A stretch of DNA of 64,000 bases from Spirochaetaceae bacterium (lineage in GTDB: Bacteria > Spirochaetota > Spirochaetia > Treponematales > Breznakiellaceae), in contig JAITKV010000034.1 in NCBI GenBank assembly GCA_031278215.1, forward strand, positions 55,525 to 119,524, given 5' to 3'. A program made the position numbers and the translations under genes. Under the pieces are notes generated by a model. It was not told the DNA's origin and made no database searches. It saw only the letters and a list, made by a program, of their open reading frames with translations. Positions within the stretch are counted from its first letter, which is position 1, and every line of letters starts with the position of its first letter. Of the stretch, positions 1 to 9,071 are shown in pieces.

Positions 1-127
1 TAACTTCGGTCCGCTTCCAGTTGGGGCTCCCCGCATTGGTCAGGTTGTCGGCATACACCGAATGCCGCAGCACCCCCACATCCATGCCACGGTTAAGTAA
101 ATCCAGGGTTCGTGAAAAATTACTCAT
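1..127 (-). CDS. flgB: Flagellar basal-body rod protein FlgB (5' part only)
   Basis: Forty-two codons at the left edge read leftwards from an ATG at 125-127; the rest lies outside the window. The protein begins MSNFSRTLDLLNRGMDVGVL and continues with RHSVYADNLTNAGSPNWKR, which is the conserved N-terminal helix and the N-in-A-N-x-PN(F/W)KR motif of the FlgB/FlgC rod family. FlgB forms the proximal rod that joins the MS ring to the rod. An AGAGGT sequence lies upstream of the ATG. It is the last gene visible in the leftward cluster, 47 nt after hslU, and in T. pallidum flgB likewise follows codV-hslVU (from memory). Partial, so no length comparison is possible. Confidence 0.85.
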   Translation of the reverse strand, partial: MSNFSRTLDLLNRGMDVGVLRHSVYADNLTNAGSPNWKRTEV

Positions 128-174
128 CCCTATACCACCTCTCTTTTTATCATCGGCCTTTTTCGTCCCGTCCT

Positions 175-1719
175 TTATAAAATATACCGGCCCAGATCCT
201 GATCCATGGCCAGATTCGAAAGCTTTTCGTTTACATACTCTTCGGTAATTACTACCTTCGCGGGGGCAATATCCGGGGCCTCGAAGGATAGTTCTTCCAA
301 AAGGGTTTCCATAATCGTGTGGAGCCGCCGGGCCCCGATATTTTCCAGCCTGGCGTTGACTTCCGCGGCCAGGGTGGCCAGGCGCTGGATTGCCTCTTCG
401 GTGAATTCAATATCCACCTTTTCCGTGGAAAGCAGGTCCCGGTACTGCCTGGTTAGGGCGTTTTTGGGCTCCCGGAGGATCCGCAGAAATTCTTCTTTAC
501 CCAGCGAATCCAGTTCCACCCGCAGGGGAAAACGGCCCTGGAGTTCCGGAATCAGGTCCGAGGGCTTGCTTACATTAAAGGCCCCGGCGGCAATAAAAAG
601 AATGTGGCTTGTATCCACGGCCCCCCATTTGGTATTAACCGTGGCCCCCTCCACAATGGGAAGTATATCCCGCTGCACCCCTTCCCGGGAAACATCGGGG
701 CCGCCGCCCCGGTCTCCCCGGACGGCGATTTTGTCTATCTCGTCAATAAAAACTATCCCCGTTTCTTCCACCCGCTTTCGGGCTTCGTCGCTTACCCGGT
801 CCCGGTCTATAAGTTTTTCCGACTCTTCGGCAATAAGGATCTCCCGGGCCCGCTTGACGGTGACAAGCTTTTTCTTTTTATTACCCCCAAAAAAACCGGC
901 AATTCCCGAAAGGCTCGATTCCAGATCTTCAAAACTGCCGCCCATCATTTCTATAGAAGGAAACTGGGGATTCTGATTAACGGTAATTTCTACGGTTCCC
1001 TCTTCCAGCTTTCCCTCCCGCAGCCAGGTTCTGAATTTTTCCCTGGTATGATCCGGAATCTCCTGGGGGGGGGCCTTTTCGTCCCCCGGTTCGTCTTCCG
1101 GCGTCCCGGGGGCTATGTTTAGTTCCGCCTTTTCAAGCTCCCCTTCCCCGGACTGGCGTATCAGGGGAATTCCCACCTGTATGGCGGTACCCATTATTCC
1201 CGGGCCGTTGTCGTTATTAAACGCAAAGGAACCCACAGGCCGGATTACCGGGCCCCCCTCTTTCTTTTTTTCCTTGTCCTTTTTGCCCGGCCGGGGCACC
1301 AAAAGATCCAACAGGGCTTCTTCGGCCCGCTTTTCCGCGTCCGCGTTCACCGACTGCTGCATCTCCTGCTTAACCATCTGGACCCCCGCGGCCATAAGAT
1401 CCCGGATCATGGATTCCACATCCCGGCCCACATATCCCACTTCGGTGTACTTGGTGGCCTCTACTTTTATAAAGGGAGAGTTGGCAAGCCGGGCCAGGCG
1501 GCGGGCAATTTCCGTCTTGCCCACCCCCGTGGGTCCTATCATCAGGATATTCTTGGGGGCAATATCTTCCCTAATCTCCGGATCCAGTTTTATCCGCCGG
1601 ATCCGGTTACGCAGGGCCACCGCCACCGCCCGTTTTGCCTTTTTCTGGCCCACAATGTATTTATCAAGTTCCGCCACGATTTCCTTGGGGGTTAGGCGGT
1701 CAAGGTTCTTTTCTTTCAT
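175..1719 (-). CDS. hslU: ATP-dependent protease ATPase subunit HslU (ClpY)
   Basis: AAA+ unfoldase that feeds substrates to the HslV peptidase in the cytoplasm. Walker A GPTGVGKTE lies near residues 62-70, preceded by the typical YIVGQ..AKRAVAVALRNR region. Walker B is VFIDEIDKIA near residue 310, followed by a DVSREGVQRDILPIVEG block, and the C-terminus LGRYIL matches the HslU tail that inserts into HslV. At 514 residues it is longer than the E. coli protein (443); the excess lies in the central I-domain (about residues 150-240), which is rich in K, E, P and G. Its ATG overlaps the hslV stop by one base (TAATG), so the two are translationally coupled. Confidence 0.97.
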   Translation of the reverse strand: MKEKNLDRLTPKEIVAELDKYIVGQKKAKRAVAVALRNRIRRIKLDPEIREDIAPKNILMIGPTGVGKTEIARRLARLANSPFIKVEATKYTEVGYVGRDVESMIRDLMAAGVQMVKQEMQQSVNADAEKRAEEALLDLLVPRPGKKDKEKKKEGGPVIRPVGSFAFNNDNGPGIMGTAIQVGIPLIRQSGEGELEKAELNIAPGTPEDEPGDEKAPPQEIPDHTREKFRTWLREGKLEEGTVEITVNQNPQFPSIEMMGGSFEDLESSLSGIAGFFGGNKKKKLVTVKRAREILIAEESEKLIDRDRVSDEARKRVEETGIVFIDEIDKIAVRGDRGGGPDVSREGVQRDILPIVEGATVNTKWGAVDTSHILFIAAGAFNVSKPSDLIPELQGRFPLRVELDSLGKEEFLRILREPKNALTRQYRDLLSTEKVDIEFTEEAIQRLATLAAEVNARLENIGARRLHTIMETLLEELSFEAPDIAPAKVVITEEYVNEKLSNLAMDQDLGRYIL

Positions 1720-2267
1720 TATTCTTTTAGTTCCTCCAGTGTAATCTGGCTGTTGGTATAGATACAGATAGTTCCTGCAATTTCAAGACTGCGCTTTGCG
1801 ATTTCCGAGGCCGAAAGACTGCTTCCGTCCAGGTACGCCAGGGCCGCGGCATAGGCATAGTTGCCCCCGGATCCTATAGCCAGGATGTCTTCGGCGGGTT
1901 CTATTACATCCCCGGTGCCGGAGATAAGCAGGGTTTTTTTAGTATCCGCCACCAGCAGCATCGCTTCCAGGCGCCGCAGGGCCCTGTCGGTGCGCCAGTC
2001 CTTAGCCAGTTCCACCGCGGACCGGGCCAGATCCCCTGAATATTCTTTAAGCTTGCTTTCAAAGCGGTCAAAGAGGGTAAAGGCGTCGGCGGTGGCCCCC
2101 GCAAAGCCGCAGAGGACCTTGTTGTCCCACAGCCGCCTGACTTTGCGGGCATTGTTTTTTACCACCGTTTCTCCCAGGGTTACCTGTCCGTCCCCGGCCA
2201 TGGCTACCTCTCCGTTTCTTCTAACCGCCACTACGGTGGTGGATCTGAACCGTACTTTATCTTCCAT
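1719..2267 (-). CDS. hslV: ATP-dependent protease peptidase subunit HslV (ClpQ)
   Basis: Threonine peptidase of the HslUV complex, 182 residues. A short propeptide (MEDKVRFRS) precedes TTVVAVRR, so Thr10 is the expected N-terminal nucleophile after processing. The family blocks [37 protein letters not shown] and [13 protein letters not shown] are all present. It lies 3 nt after xerC and overlaps hslU by one base, so xerC-hslV-hslU is one transcriptional unit as in the codV-clpQY arrangement of Bacillus. Confidence 0.97.
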   Translation of the reverse strand: MEDKVRFRSTTVVAVRRNGEVAMAGDGQVTLGETVVKNNARKVRRLWDNKVLCGFAGATADAFTLFDRFESKLKEYSGDLARSAVELAKDWRTDRALRRLEAMLLVADTKKTLLISGTGDVIEPAEDILAIGSGGNYAYAAALAYLDGSSLSASEIAKRSLEIAGTICIYTNSQITLEELKE

Positions 2268-2270
2268 AGC

Positions 2271-3206
2271 TTATTCTCCTTTTAGCCGCTGCGCATGGGG
2301 ATGGGCCTTCACATACACCTGCCTAAGCCGTTCCATATCCACATGGGCGTACCGGGCGGTGGTGGAAATACTGGCATGGCCCAGGAGTTCCTGCACCAGC
2401 CGGACGTCGCAGCCGGAGTTTACCAGGTGGGTGGCAAAACTATGGCGCAGCGCATGGGGATGAATATGCTTCCCCAGTCCCGAACGGTCCCCGTAGCGGC
2501 CTATAATCCACCGGACCCCGGGAACAGAAATGCCGTCCCCCCGGCGGTTAATAAAAACCTTATCGGTGGGCTTTTCTGCCTTAATCCGGGCGGCCCGCAG
2601 GGGCAGGTACTCTTTCAGCGCCCGGGCGGCTTCTTCAGAAAAAAACACGTACCGTTCCTTGTCTCCTTTTCCCGTTACCCTGGCGCCGCCGCCGCCGGGA
2701 TCCAGCTTTTCCATCGAAAGGGATACCAGTTCCGATATCCGCAGCCCCGCGGAATACATGACCAGGATAAGGGCCCTGTCCCGGACCGGCCATAATATGC
2801 CTTCCCGGGCGGGAAGCCCCGCAAAGGAGGCCATTTCCCCCTCCCACAAAAAAACCGGCAAAGTTTTAGGGGCCCGCAAATTCCGGATCCCCGCGGCGGG
2901 ATTGTCCCGGCGTTTTCCCCTGCGGATAAGCCAACGGTAAAAGCCCCGGATGGAAGACAGGGCCCTGTTAACGCTTACCGGCGCACTTCCTTCCGCCGAA
3001 AGGTCCGCGATAAAACCCTGCACTTCCCCGGGCGCGGCGGTTTCTGCCTGAATATCATGGTTGCCGCAGTATGCGGCAAAGTGGTCCAGATCCTTTCCGT
3101 AGGCCGCCAGGGTCCGTTCCGACATTCCCCGAACCGCCTTAAGATAGCGCAGGTACTCTTCCATCGCGCCGTGTACCGGATCCGGCGCATGCGCCGCGGC
3201 CTTCAT
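2271..3206 (-). CDS. xerC: Tyrosine recombinase XerC/CodV
   Basis: 311-residue site-specific recombinase of the XerC/XerD type, which resolves chromosome dimers at dif during division. An N-terminal SAM-like core-binding domain (about 15-95) is followed by the catalytic domain with Arg156 in SAGLRISEL, Lys180 in TGKGDKER, His251 and Arg254 in HPHALRHSF, His277 in LLGHAS and the nucleophile Tyr286 in TTARYAHVD. All six catalytic positions are intact. It overlaps the topA end by 4 nt and precedes hslV by 3 nt. A second Xer protein lies at 6928-7836. The assignment as XerC rather than XerD rests on the codV-hslVU context. Confidence 0.93.
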   Translation of the reverse strand: MKAAAHAPDPVHGAMEEYLRYLKAVRGMSERTLAAYGKDLDHFAAYCGNHDIQAETAAPGEVQGFIADLSAEGSAPVSVNRALSSIRGFYRWLIRRGKRRDNPAAGIRNLRAPKTLPVFLWEGEMASFAGLPAREGILWPVRDRALILVMYSAGLRISELVSLSMEKLDPGGGGARVTGKGDKERYVFFSEEAARALKEYLPLRAARIKAEKPTDKVFINRRGDGISVPGVRWIIGRYGDRSGLGKHIHPHALRHSFATHLVNSGCDVRLVQELLGHASISTTARYAHVDMERLRQVYVKAHPHAQRLKGE

Positions 3207-5386
3207 GCTTCATGCCCCCCTTCGTCATCACTGTGCAGATAATCACACTGGGGATTAATGCAGCCCTTATGGACGCCGTTTTTTTTGTCGTACTTTTCCA
3301 CCAAAAACCAGCCGCACTTGGGGCAGTTTTGCTTGGGCAGGGGTTTAAAGTGGCTTATAAAATCACAGTCCGGATAATTGGCGCAGCCGTAGAATTCCTT
3401 ACCCCGGCCCTTGGTCTTCCTGGCCACAATGTCCCCGCCGCATTTGGGGCAAACCGCCAGGGGTATGGACCGGGTGTTCTTACAATCCGGAAAGCCCGAA
3501 CAGGCTAAAAAGAACCCAAAGCGGCCCAGTTTTTTAACCATGGGCTTGCCGCATTTTTCGCAGATCAAATCGGTCTTTTCGTCCAGGGTCCCCTTGTAGG
3601 ATTCCAGGGTTTTTCCCACCTCGTCCACCAGGTCTTTAAAGGGATCGTAAAATTCTTTTATCATATCGGGCCAGCGTATGCGGTTCTCTTCTACCGCATC
3701 AAGTTTAGTTTCCATGGAAGCGGTAAAGGTAACATCCACCACATGGGGAAAATACTCACAGAGCATGTCGCTGATCATCTTTCCCAGCAGGGTGGGCACC
3801 AGTTGTTTGTTGGATCTGGTAACGTAATAGCGGTCCAGCAGCACCGATATAATGGGGGCATAGGTAGAAGGACGGCCTATGCCCTTTTCTTCCAGGGTCT
3901 TTACGATTGAAGCGTCCGTATACCGGGGGGGGCCCTGGGTAAAGTGCTGTTCGGGGTAGAATTTTTCCACCGTCAGCGCGTCCCCCTTTTTAACCGGGGG
4001 AACGGGGCTGCCCTTTTCCTCTTTTGTGGTTAGCAGCTTCATTACCTGATAGAAGCCCCGCTCGATTATCTTGGTTCCGGCAATCCTAAAAATTCCCTCT
4101 CCCCCTCCGTCCGCTTCGGGGATCGCCGCAGAAATATCTATACTTATCGTTTTGGTCCTGGCGTTCTTCATCTGGCAGGCGGTAAAACGTTCCCAGACCA
4201 GCGTATACAGCCGCAGTTGATCCCGGCTAAGGGTTTCCTTTAGCGAATCCGGGGTGTACTGCACATAGGTGGGCCTAATGGCCTCGTGGGCATCCTGGGC
4301 GTTTTTTCGCACCGAGTATTCCACCGGGGCCCCGGGCAGATCCCCGGGATAGTTCCGGGCTATCCAGTCCCGGACTTCCGTTACGGCCAGGTTGGAAATA
4401 CGGACCGAATCGGTGCGCATATAGGTAATAAGCCCCACCCTGCCCTGGCCGATATCCACCCCCTCGTAAAGCTGCTGGGCAATCTGCATGGTTTTTTTGC
4501 TGGTAAACCCAAGTCTGTTGGCCGCCGTCTGCTGAAGCTGGGAGGTGGTAAAGGGGGGTTTGGGTTTAACGGTTTTTTCTGTTTCCCGTATATCCGCCAC
4601 CATGCAGGGGGAATTTTTAAGCATCCCGATAAGCCGCTGGACTTCTTCTTCGTTCCGCAGCTCCGGTTTTTTACCCTGCCAAAGAACCAGTTGGGCGCTA
4701 AACTGGCGGCCCTCGCCCTTGCCCGTCTTAAAATCCGCCTCCACGGTCCAGTATTCTTCGGGGGTAAAGGATTCCACTTCCTTTTCCCGGTCGCAGATAA
4801 GCCGCAGGGCCACGGACTGCACCCTGCCGGCGGAAAGGCCGTTTTTTACTTTTTTCCAGAGCAGGGGTGAAAGATTATAGCCCACCAGTCTGTCCAGAAC
4901 CCGCCGGGCCTTTTGGGCGTTTACCTTTGATTCGTCTATTCCCGAAGGATTCCCCACCGCTTCTCTAATCGCCTGGGGGGTAATCTCGTTAAAACTAATC
5001 CGTTTAATGGGAACCTGTTCCGCCTTGGCGGTAATGGCCCGGCGCAGATGCCAGGCTATGGCCTCTCCTTCCCGGTCATTATCGCTTGCCAGAAGAACCT
5101 CCCCGGCCCGCTTCGCGTCCCCCTGCAGTTCCTTAAGCAGCCGGGCCCTTCCCCGGACGGTGATGTACTCAGGCTCAAATTCATGATCCACGTCGATGGC
5201 GAGCCGGGATTTGGGAAGATCGATTAAATGCCCCATGGACGCCTTAACGCTGTACTGGGACCCCAGGTATTTTTCGATGGTCTTTGCCTTGGCCGGAGAT
5301 TCGACAATTACCAGGATCTTTTTGTCCAGGCTTGCCTTTTTCGTTTTCCCGGTTCTGATTTTAACCCCGCTTTTCTTTGTGCTCAT
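3203..5386 (-). CDS. topA: DNA topoisomerase I (type IA)
   Basis: Relaxes negative supercoils through a 5'-phosphotyrosine intermediate; 727 residues. The TOPRIM domain has KILVIVESPAKAKTIEKYLG near 23-42 and the acidic SDNDREGEA near 101-109. The catalytic tyrosine is Tyr322 in GLITYMRTDSVR. Three C-terminal four-cysteine zinc modules start with CEKCGKPM, CPKCGGDIV and CPKCGWF, each ending in a CxxPxCD/K type half. A Lys-rich N-terminal tail of about 20 residues precedes the domain. Its stop overlaps the xerC start by 4 nt; dprA lies 9 nt upstream, giving the dprA-topA-xerC order common in many bacteria. Confidence 0.97.
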   Translation of the reverse strand: MSTKKSGVKIRTGKTKKASLDKKILVIVESPAKAKTIEKYLGSQYSVKASMGHLIDLPKSRLAIDVDHEFEPEYITVRGRARLLKELQGDAKRAGEVLLASDNDREGEAIAWHLRRAITAKAEQVPIKRISFNEITPQAIREAVGNPSGIDESKVNAQKARRVLDRLVGYNLSPLLWKKVKNGLSAGRVQSVALRLICDREKEVESFTPEEYWTVEADFKTGKGEGRQFSAQLVLWQGKKPELRNEEEVQRLIGMLKNSPCMVADIRETEKTVKPKPPFTTSQLQQTAANRLGFTSKKTMQIAQQLYEGVDIGQGRVGLITYMRTDSVRISNLAVTEVRDWIARNYPGDLPGAPVEYSVRKNAQDAHEAIRPTYVQYTPDSLKETLSRDQLRLYTLVWERFTACQMKNARTKTISIDISAAIPEADGGGEGIFRIAGTKIIERGFYQVMKLLTTKEEKGSPVPPVKKGDALTVEKFYPEQHFTQGPPRYTDASIVKTLEEKGIGRPSTYAPIISVLLDRYYVTRSNKQLVPTLLGKMISDMLCEYFPHVVDVTFTASMETKLDAVEENRIRWPDMIKEFYDPFKDLVDEVGKTLESYKGTLDEKTDLICEKCGKPMVKKLGRFGFFLACSGFPDCKNTRSIPLAVCPKCGGDIVARKTKGRGKEFYGCANYPDCDFISHFKPLPKQNCPKCGWFLVEKYDKKNGVHKGCINPQCDYLHSDDEGGHEA

Positions 5387-5395
5387 ACATTCCTT

Positions 5396-6217
5396 TTATA
5401 CGTCAAGTTCCCGCCGTAAAGATTCCGCCAGAATACCGCCGTAGGAGGCATTTTTTAATTCCCCGCCGGCCTGTACCCTGCTGCCGCCGTTCCGTTCAAG
5501 GGCCGCGGCCTCAAAACCCCATTCCTCCAGCACCTCGGCGGCCCGGGAAATAACCCGGCACCCCTCGCGGGCAAGTCTTCTGGTTCCTTCTCCCAGGGAA
5601 GAATCGAGCCCCGCAGAGGCCACGAACAGATCCCGTCCCTGTTCCAGCGCAAAGCGGGCGGTATGCAGGGCCCCCGAAGAAGCGGGGGCTTCTACAATAA
5701 CCGTCCCCCGGGCAATTCCCGAGATGATCCGGTTCCGCTGGGGAAAATGCCATTTTCGCGGTCCGGTTCCGCAAGGATATTCGCTTACCAGGGATCCGCC
5801 CGCCGCCAGGATCCGCCGGGCAAGCCCCCGGTTTGAAGCCGGGTATACCTCGTCCACCGAAGAGCCCAGCACCGCCACGGTAGATCCCCCGGATTCCAGA
5901 CATCCCCGGTGGGCCAGGGCGTCTATGCCCAGGGCAAGGCCCGAGATAACCGGTATGCCGTAGCGGGCAAATTCCCGGCCCAATTCCAGGGCCTGGAGCG
6001 AAGCGGCGGCGCTGGGCTTCCGGGTTCCCACCAGGGCAATGGCGGGAACCGTGGGATCCGGAAGTTTTCCCCGGTAGTACAGCCGCGCCGGGGGATCGTA
6101 AATTTCCCCCAGCAAGGGCGGATACCCGGCGGAATCCCGCTCTACCCGGGCTATACCCAGGATCTCTTCCGGGACCCCTTTTCCGGGAGGGTAAAAGCCC
6201 CTACCTGTACCACGCAT
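5396..6217 (-). CDS. dprA: DNA processing protein DprA (Smf)
   Basis: Rossmann-like single-strand DNA binding protein that loads RecA on incoming DNA; 273 residues. Visible motifs are YPPLLGEIYDPPARLYYRG near 33-52, ALVGTRKPS, then VISGLALGIDALAHRGCLE, VAVLGSSVDEVYPASNRGL, FPQRNRIISGIA and VEAPASSGALHTA(R)FALEQGRD. The start is fixed: an in-frame TGA directly precedes the ATG at 6217, which itself lies 17 nt inside the end of the TPR gene. The protein therefore lacks the N-terminal SAM domain found in longer DprA proteins. A C-terminal winged-helix domain is short or absent (about 50 residues after the core). Confidence 0.95.
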   Translation of the reverse strand: MRGTGRGFYPPGKGVPEEILGIARVERDSAGYPPLLGEIYDPPARLYYRGKLPDPTVPAIALVGTRKPSAAASLQALELGREFARYGIPVISGLALGIDALAHRGCLESGGSTVAVLGSSVDEVYPASNRGLARRILAAGGSLVSEYPCGTGPRKWHFPQRNRIISGIARGTVIVEAPASSGALHTARFALEQGRDLFVASAGLDSSLGEGTRRLAREGCRVISRAAEVLEEWGFEAAALERNGGSRVQAGGELKNASYGGILAESLRRELDV

Positions 6218-6935
6218 TCATCACCTGCTGTTTATTGTTTTCTACCTGGGCCCGCAGTTCCGCATTTTTGGTAATACCCAGGATCCTGTCGTACAAATCT
6301 ACCGCCCCTTGATAATCTTCTGTCATGTACCGGGCCGCGGCAAGGACAAACATCGCGTCCGTATCCTTGGCGTTAATGTCCAAAAACCGTTCCAGATACG
6401 GAACCGCTTCCGCGGGCCGGTTAAATTCAAATACATACAGCACCGAAAGCCCATATAAAGCTTTTCCATAGCGTTCGTCTATGTCAATGGCCCGCAGATA
6501 GGCCTGTTCCGCGATGCGAAAATGATTTTCCTGTTCCGCCGGGGCAAAATACTCCGATTTAGCCAGGGTTCCCGCGGATATCCCGATAAGGTACTGGACC
6601 GTTTCGTCCTCGGGATAGTACTGGGCCGCCCGTTCCAGGGCCTCCAGGGCTTCCCCATAGAGTTTTTTGTCCACCAGCCGGGACCCCAGGATCTTCCAGT
6701 ATATCCCGGTTTGCCCCGAATCTTTAAGATGTTCCTCTATTTTAGTTTCGTACAAGGCAATGGCCTTTCGCAAATCTTCAATAGTTTGGGGCGGCGCCCC
6801 CCGGGGGCTTAACGCGGCAATTTGGGCGGCCAAAGAATGGCGGGCGGCGATTTTTTTGTAGGCAAAGACTCCGGCAAATCCGGCAACCAGAATAATAAGA
6901 ATCACGACCGATTTGGCCGTTCCTTTTTTAGCCAT
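6201..6935 (-). CDS. Membrane-anchored TPR-repeat protein
   Basis: 244 residues from the ATG at 6935; a longer in-frame reading from 6998 adds 21 residues without the look of a signal and overlaps xerD more deeply, so the shorter start is preferred (8-nt overlap with the xerD stop). After MAKKGTAK comes a single hydrophobic segment SVVILIILVAGFAGVFAY, then a periplasmic part with tetratricopeptide-like helices (GEALEALERAAQYYPEDETV, QAYLRAIDIDERYGKALYGL, AVPYLERFLDINAKDTDAM). It probably scaffolds an envelope complex. The partner is unknown; its place between xerD and dprA suggests co-expression with division genes rather than a specific function. Confidence 0.8.
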   Translation of the reverse strand: MAKKGTAKSVVILIILVAGFAGVFAYKKIAARHSLAAQIAALSPRGAPPQTIEDLRKAIALYETKIEEHLKDSGQTGIYWKILGSRLVDKKLYGEALEALERAAQYYPEDETVQYLIGISAGTLAKSEYFAPAEQENHFRIAEQAYLRAIDIDERYGKALYGLSVLYVFEFNRPAEAVPYLERFLDINAKDTDAMFVLAAARYMTEDYQGAVDLYDRILGITKNAELRAQVENNKQQVMNAWYR

Positions 6936-7836
6936 GGTATACCCCCAGGTTTGGTAAATATTTCCGGTGGCTTTCCCTAAGCAGAGAAACATCCACATGG
7001 GTATAGATCTGGGTAGTCACGGGACTGGCATGGCCTAACAGTTCCTGTACCTGCCGCAGGTCCGCCCCCCCCGCTAAAAGTTCGGTGGCAAAACTATGCC
7101 TTAGGGCGTGGAGCTTGGAACTGGTTCCGGCTACCAGGGACAAAAGGGCGTAGCTCTTCCATATACCCTTTCGGGAAAGCCGCCTGCCCCGGCGGTTTAA
7201 AAAAAACGCCCCCGTCTGCCGCGGCCCCGCCAGCGAGGGGCGGACCGTGTCCAGATACCGCCTTAGCCACAGCGCCGCCTCGTCCCCAAAGATCGCCATC
7301 CGTTCCTTGTTTCCTTTGCCCTTTAGGCGCAGTATTCTTTCGCTAAAAAAAACATCCTTCACGTTCAAATGAACCGCTTCGGAGACCCGCAATCCCGCGG
7401 AATAGATCAATTCAAAGATCGCCCGGTTCCGTACACCCAAGGGCTTTGCGGCGTCCGCCGCTTCCAACAGGGCCTCGATTTTTTGCCGGGAAAGAACCGC
7501 CGGCAGCCTAAAGGAGCGCCGGGGCATTTCCAACACCGCCGCGGGATTGTCCTTCCGTAAATCCATGCCGCCAAGGTAGCGGAAAAAAGACCGCAGGGCC
7601 GAAACCGTCTTGGCGGCGGACCGGGAACTGATGCGCTCCCGCCGGTCCTCCAGGTATTCGGTAAGCAGGGCGGCATCCACGGCCTTAAGGGCTTCTTCCA
7701 AAGAAGGGTCCGCGGAAGCGCGGTTAAGCCATGCAAGAAAACAGCGTATTTCCCCCTCGTAGGTTTCCACCGTCAGGACTGACCGGCGTTCCAACACAAG
7801 CAGCCAGGTCCGGAAGCCGGAAAGAAAATCCTTCAT
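6928..7836 (-). CDS. xerD: Tyrosine recombinase XerD
   Basis: 302-residue paralogue of the xerC product at 2271-3206. The N-terminal SAM-like domain spans about 1-100. Catalytic residues visible are Arg150 in SAGLRVSEA, Lys174 in LKGKGNKER, His243 and Arg246 in LHALRHSFA, His269 in LLGHASP and Tyr278 in TTQIYTHVD. It starts in a 4-nt ATGA overlap with the end of ftsZ, so it is tied to the division operon. XerC/XerD heterodimers act at dif under FtsK control. XerD rather than XerC is inferred from the position and could be reversed. Confidence 0.9.
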   Translation of the reverse strand: MKDFLSGFRTWLLVLERRSVLTVETYEGEIRCFLAWLNRASADPSLEEALKAVDAALLTEYLEDRRERISSRSAAKTVSALRSFFRYLGGMDLRKDNPAAVLEMPRRSFRLPAVLSRQKIEALLEAADAAKPLGVRNRAIFELIYSAGLRVSEAVHLNVKDVFFSERILRLKGKGNKERMAIFGDEAALWLRRYLDTVRPSLAGPRQTGAFFLNRRGRRLSRKGIWKSYALLSLVAGTSSKLHALRHSFATELLAGGADLRQVQELLGHASPVTTQIYTHVDVSLLRESHRKYLPNLGVYHG

Positions 7837-9053
7837 AAGCCGGCGCTTTGTCCCTGTTCGAGGGTTTTTTCCGTTTTCTCCGCCTCCATGGGAAAGCGCA
7901 TCACCGTGGGAACATCCAGATCTTCCTGCCGGTAGTTTCTAAGGGCAAGATATTCCATGCGGTTCCGGGAGGAACGGTTTGTAAAGGAATTCCATTCCTC
8001 AAACCCCACCACGTCTTTTTCCCGGCTATGGCCGGAAGCCGCCCCGCCCCCGTCCATGGTTAAGGCGGGGCTTTGAAACCCCGTGGCAATAACCGTTACC
8101 TGCAGCCGGTCTTCTAATTCCTGGTTCAGCACGGCGCCGGCAATAATTTGAACATCCGGATCCGCCTTTTCGGTGATAATCTCCACCACATCTTCCAGTT
8201 CCGTTAGGGCGAAACTTTCGCCCCCGGAAACATTTACCAGAAGCCGGCGGGCCCCCACGATGGTTGTATCTTCCAACAGGGGATTTTCCATGGCCCGGAT
8301 CGCCGCTTCCTGGGCCCGGTTTTCTCCCGAGGCCGTTCCAATTCCCATTAGGGCGTCGCCCTGGCCGTACATGGTGCTCTTTACATCCGCAAAGTCTATA
8401 TTAATAAGACCGGTCTCTAAAATCAAATCCGAAATACCCTGTACTCCCTGGCGCAGTATTTCATCCGCCTTGTGGAAGGCTTCTTTAATGGGGGTTCTTT
8501 TTTCTACCATCGAAAGAAGCTGTTGATTTTGGATAACAATAAGCGTATCCACCGCCTCCCGCATCTTGGCAATGCCTTCTTCGGCCAGGCGCATTTTATA
8601 ACGGCCCTCAAAGCCGAAGGGTTTTGTTACAACCCCCACCGTTAGGGCGCCGCATTCCCGGGCCGCCTGGGCAATTACCGGCGCCGCTCCGGTTCCGGTT
8701 CCCCCCCCCATGCCGGCGGTTACAAAGACCATGTCCGCCCCTTTAAGGATATTGGCAATCATATCCCTGTCTTCCATGGCGGCCTTTTCCCCCACTTCGG
8801 GCCTGCCCCCGGCGCCTAATCCCGAGGTAAGCTTGGCCCCTATGGGAAGTTTTATCTCAGCCCTGCTGCTGTTCAATGCCTGAAGGTCCGTATTTGCCAC
8901 AATAAATTCAACCCCCTCAAGGCCGCATTCGATCATGCAGTTGATCGCATTGGATCCGCCTCCGCCGGCGCCAATCACCTTTATTACCGTTGACCGCGGG
9001 CCCGAGGATCGGGCGTGTTCATCCAAAACCTGAATATTCATCATCCCCCCCAT
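7833..9053 (-). CDS. ftsZ: Cell division protein FtsZ
   Basis: Tubulin-like GTPase that builds the Z ring, 406 residues. The G-box [13 protein letters not shown] lies near 114-126 and the nucleotide-binding GAGGGGSNA near 29-37. The T7 loop region reads NIDFADVKS. The C-terminus carries a conserved-tail-like [11 protein letters not shown] about 30 residues from the end. Two starts are possible: ATG at 9053 (MGGMMN) or ATG at 9044 (MMNIQV) after a run of seven G; the first is listed. It lies 18 nt after ftsA and overlaps xerD by 4 nt. Confidence 0.97.
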   Translation of the reverse strand: MGGMMNIQVLDEHARSSGPRSTVIKVIGAGGGGSNAINCMIECGLEGVEFIVANTDLQALNSSRAEIKLPIGAKLTSGLGAGGRPEVGEKAAMEDRDMIANILKGADMVFVTAGMGGGTGTGAAPVIAQAARECGALTVGVVTKPFGFEGRYKMRLAEEGIAKMREAVDTLIVIQNQQLLSMVEKRTPIKEAFHKADEILRQGVQGISDLILETGLINIDFADVKSTMYGQGDALMGIGTASGENRAQEAAIRAMENPLLEDTTIVGARRLLVNVSGGESFALTELEDVVEIITEKADPDVQIIAGAVLNQELEDRLQVTVIATGFQSPALTMDGGGAASGHSREKDVVGFEEWNSFTNRSSRNRMEYLALRNYRQEDLDVPTVMRFPMEAEKTEKTLEQGQSAGL

Positions 9054-9071
9054 ATATTTTGCATTGGGAAC

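Noticed and set aside
206..1744. Long plus-strand reading frames opposite hslU and many similar ones opposite topA, murF, mfd and others
   Set aside because: They mirror strongly conserved genes, have no ribosome sites or family motifs, and arise from the high G+C content.
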